The notes beneath the pieces are model-generated. The model was given only the letters and a program-made list of their open reading frames with translations. It did no database searches and was not told the origin of the DNA. A program made the translations under genes and the position numbers. From Gemmatimonadales bacterium UBA7889 (GTDB lineage Bacteria; Gemmatimonadota; Gemmatimonadetes; Longimicrobiales; Gaopeijiaceae), in the NCBI GenBank assembly GCA_002501085.1, contig DLRL01000022.1:1-5077 (forward strand): a stretch of 5,077 nt of DNA, in the 5' to 3' direction. Positions 5,034 to 5,077 of the stretch are shown piece after piece. How positions within the stretch are numbered: position 1 is the first letter of the stretch; each line of letters begins with the position of its first letter.

Positions 5034-5077
5034 ATGAGTGATTTGAAATTTTTGCAGAATTTTTTTTGAGTGCTGGG

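Overview
The window looks like a bacterial chromosome segment with moderate GC, by eye about 50%. The best guess at the source is a member of the Gemmatimonadota or a close relative. That guess rests on two protein types I know as common in that phylum: a secreted protein of about 1050 residues built from BNR/VPS10-type Asp-box repeats, and a short lipoprotein made of little more than a TonB-receptor plug-like domain ending in a Tyr-Gly...Gly-Gly-Gly-Val-Ile segment. This is recognition from memory, not a search result.

Layout from left to right. Positions 1-148 hold two tRNA genes on the minus strand: a complete type II tRNA-Tyr(GTA), then the 5' end of a second tRNA that runs off the left edge and resembles tRNA-Gly. 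A strong 12-bp hairpin with T-tracts on both sides (222-255) separates the tRNAs from the rest. After about 215 bp with no convincing gene comes the minus-strand plug-like lipoprotein (471-851). Its upstream region (852-1242) holds a strong Shine-Dalgarno in front of a nine-codon reading frame, an overlapping 27-codon frame whose stop codon overlaps the lipoprotein start, and an unrecognised 71-residue candidate, all on the minus strand. About 280 bp without a recognisable gene precede the dominant feature.

That feature is a plus-strand gene of 1050 codons (1534-4686) for an exported beta-propeller-type protein. It has eleven Asp-box motifs, a FlgD/Ig-like segment and a helical C-terminus. 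Fifteen bases after its stop a strong Shine-Dalgarno starts a 62-residue protein with two membrane segments, so the two are very probably one transcript. Facing them from the right is a 36-codon minus-strand gene with its own Shine-Dalgarno, encoding a single-pass membrane microprotein.

The plug-like lipoprotein, the exported repeat protein and the two membrane proteins all point to the cell envelope, but no shared pathway can be shown from the sequence. I see no mobile element, CRISPR array or defence system. The less ordinary parts are the membrane microproteins, the leader-type small frames before the lipoprotein and a perfect 22-bp palindrome inside the large gene.
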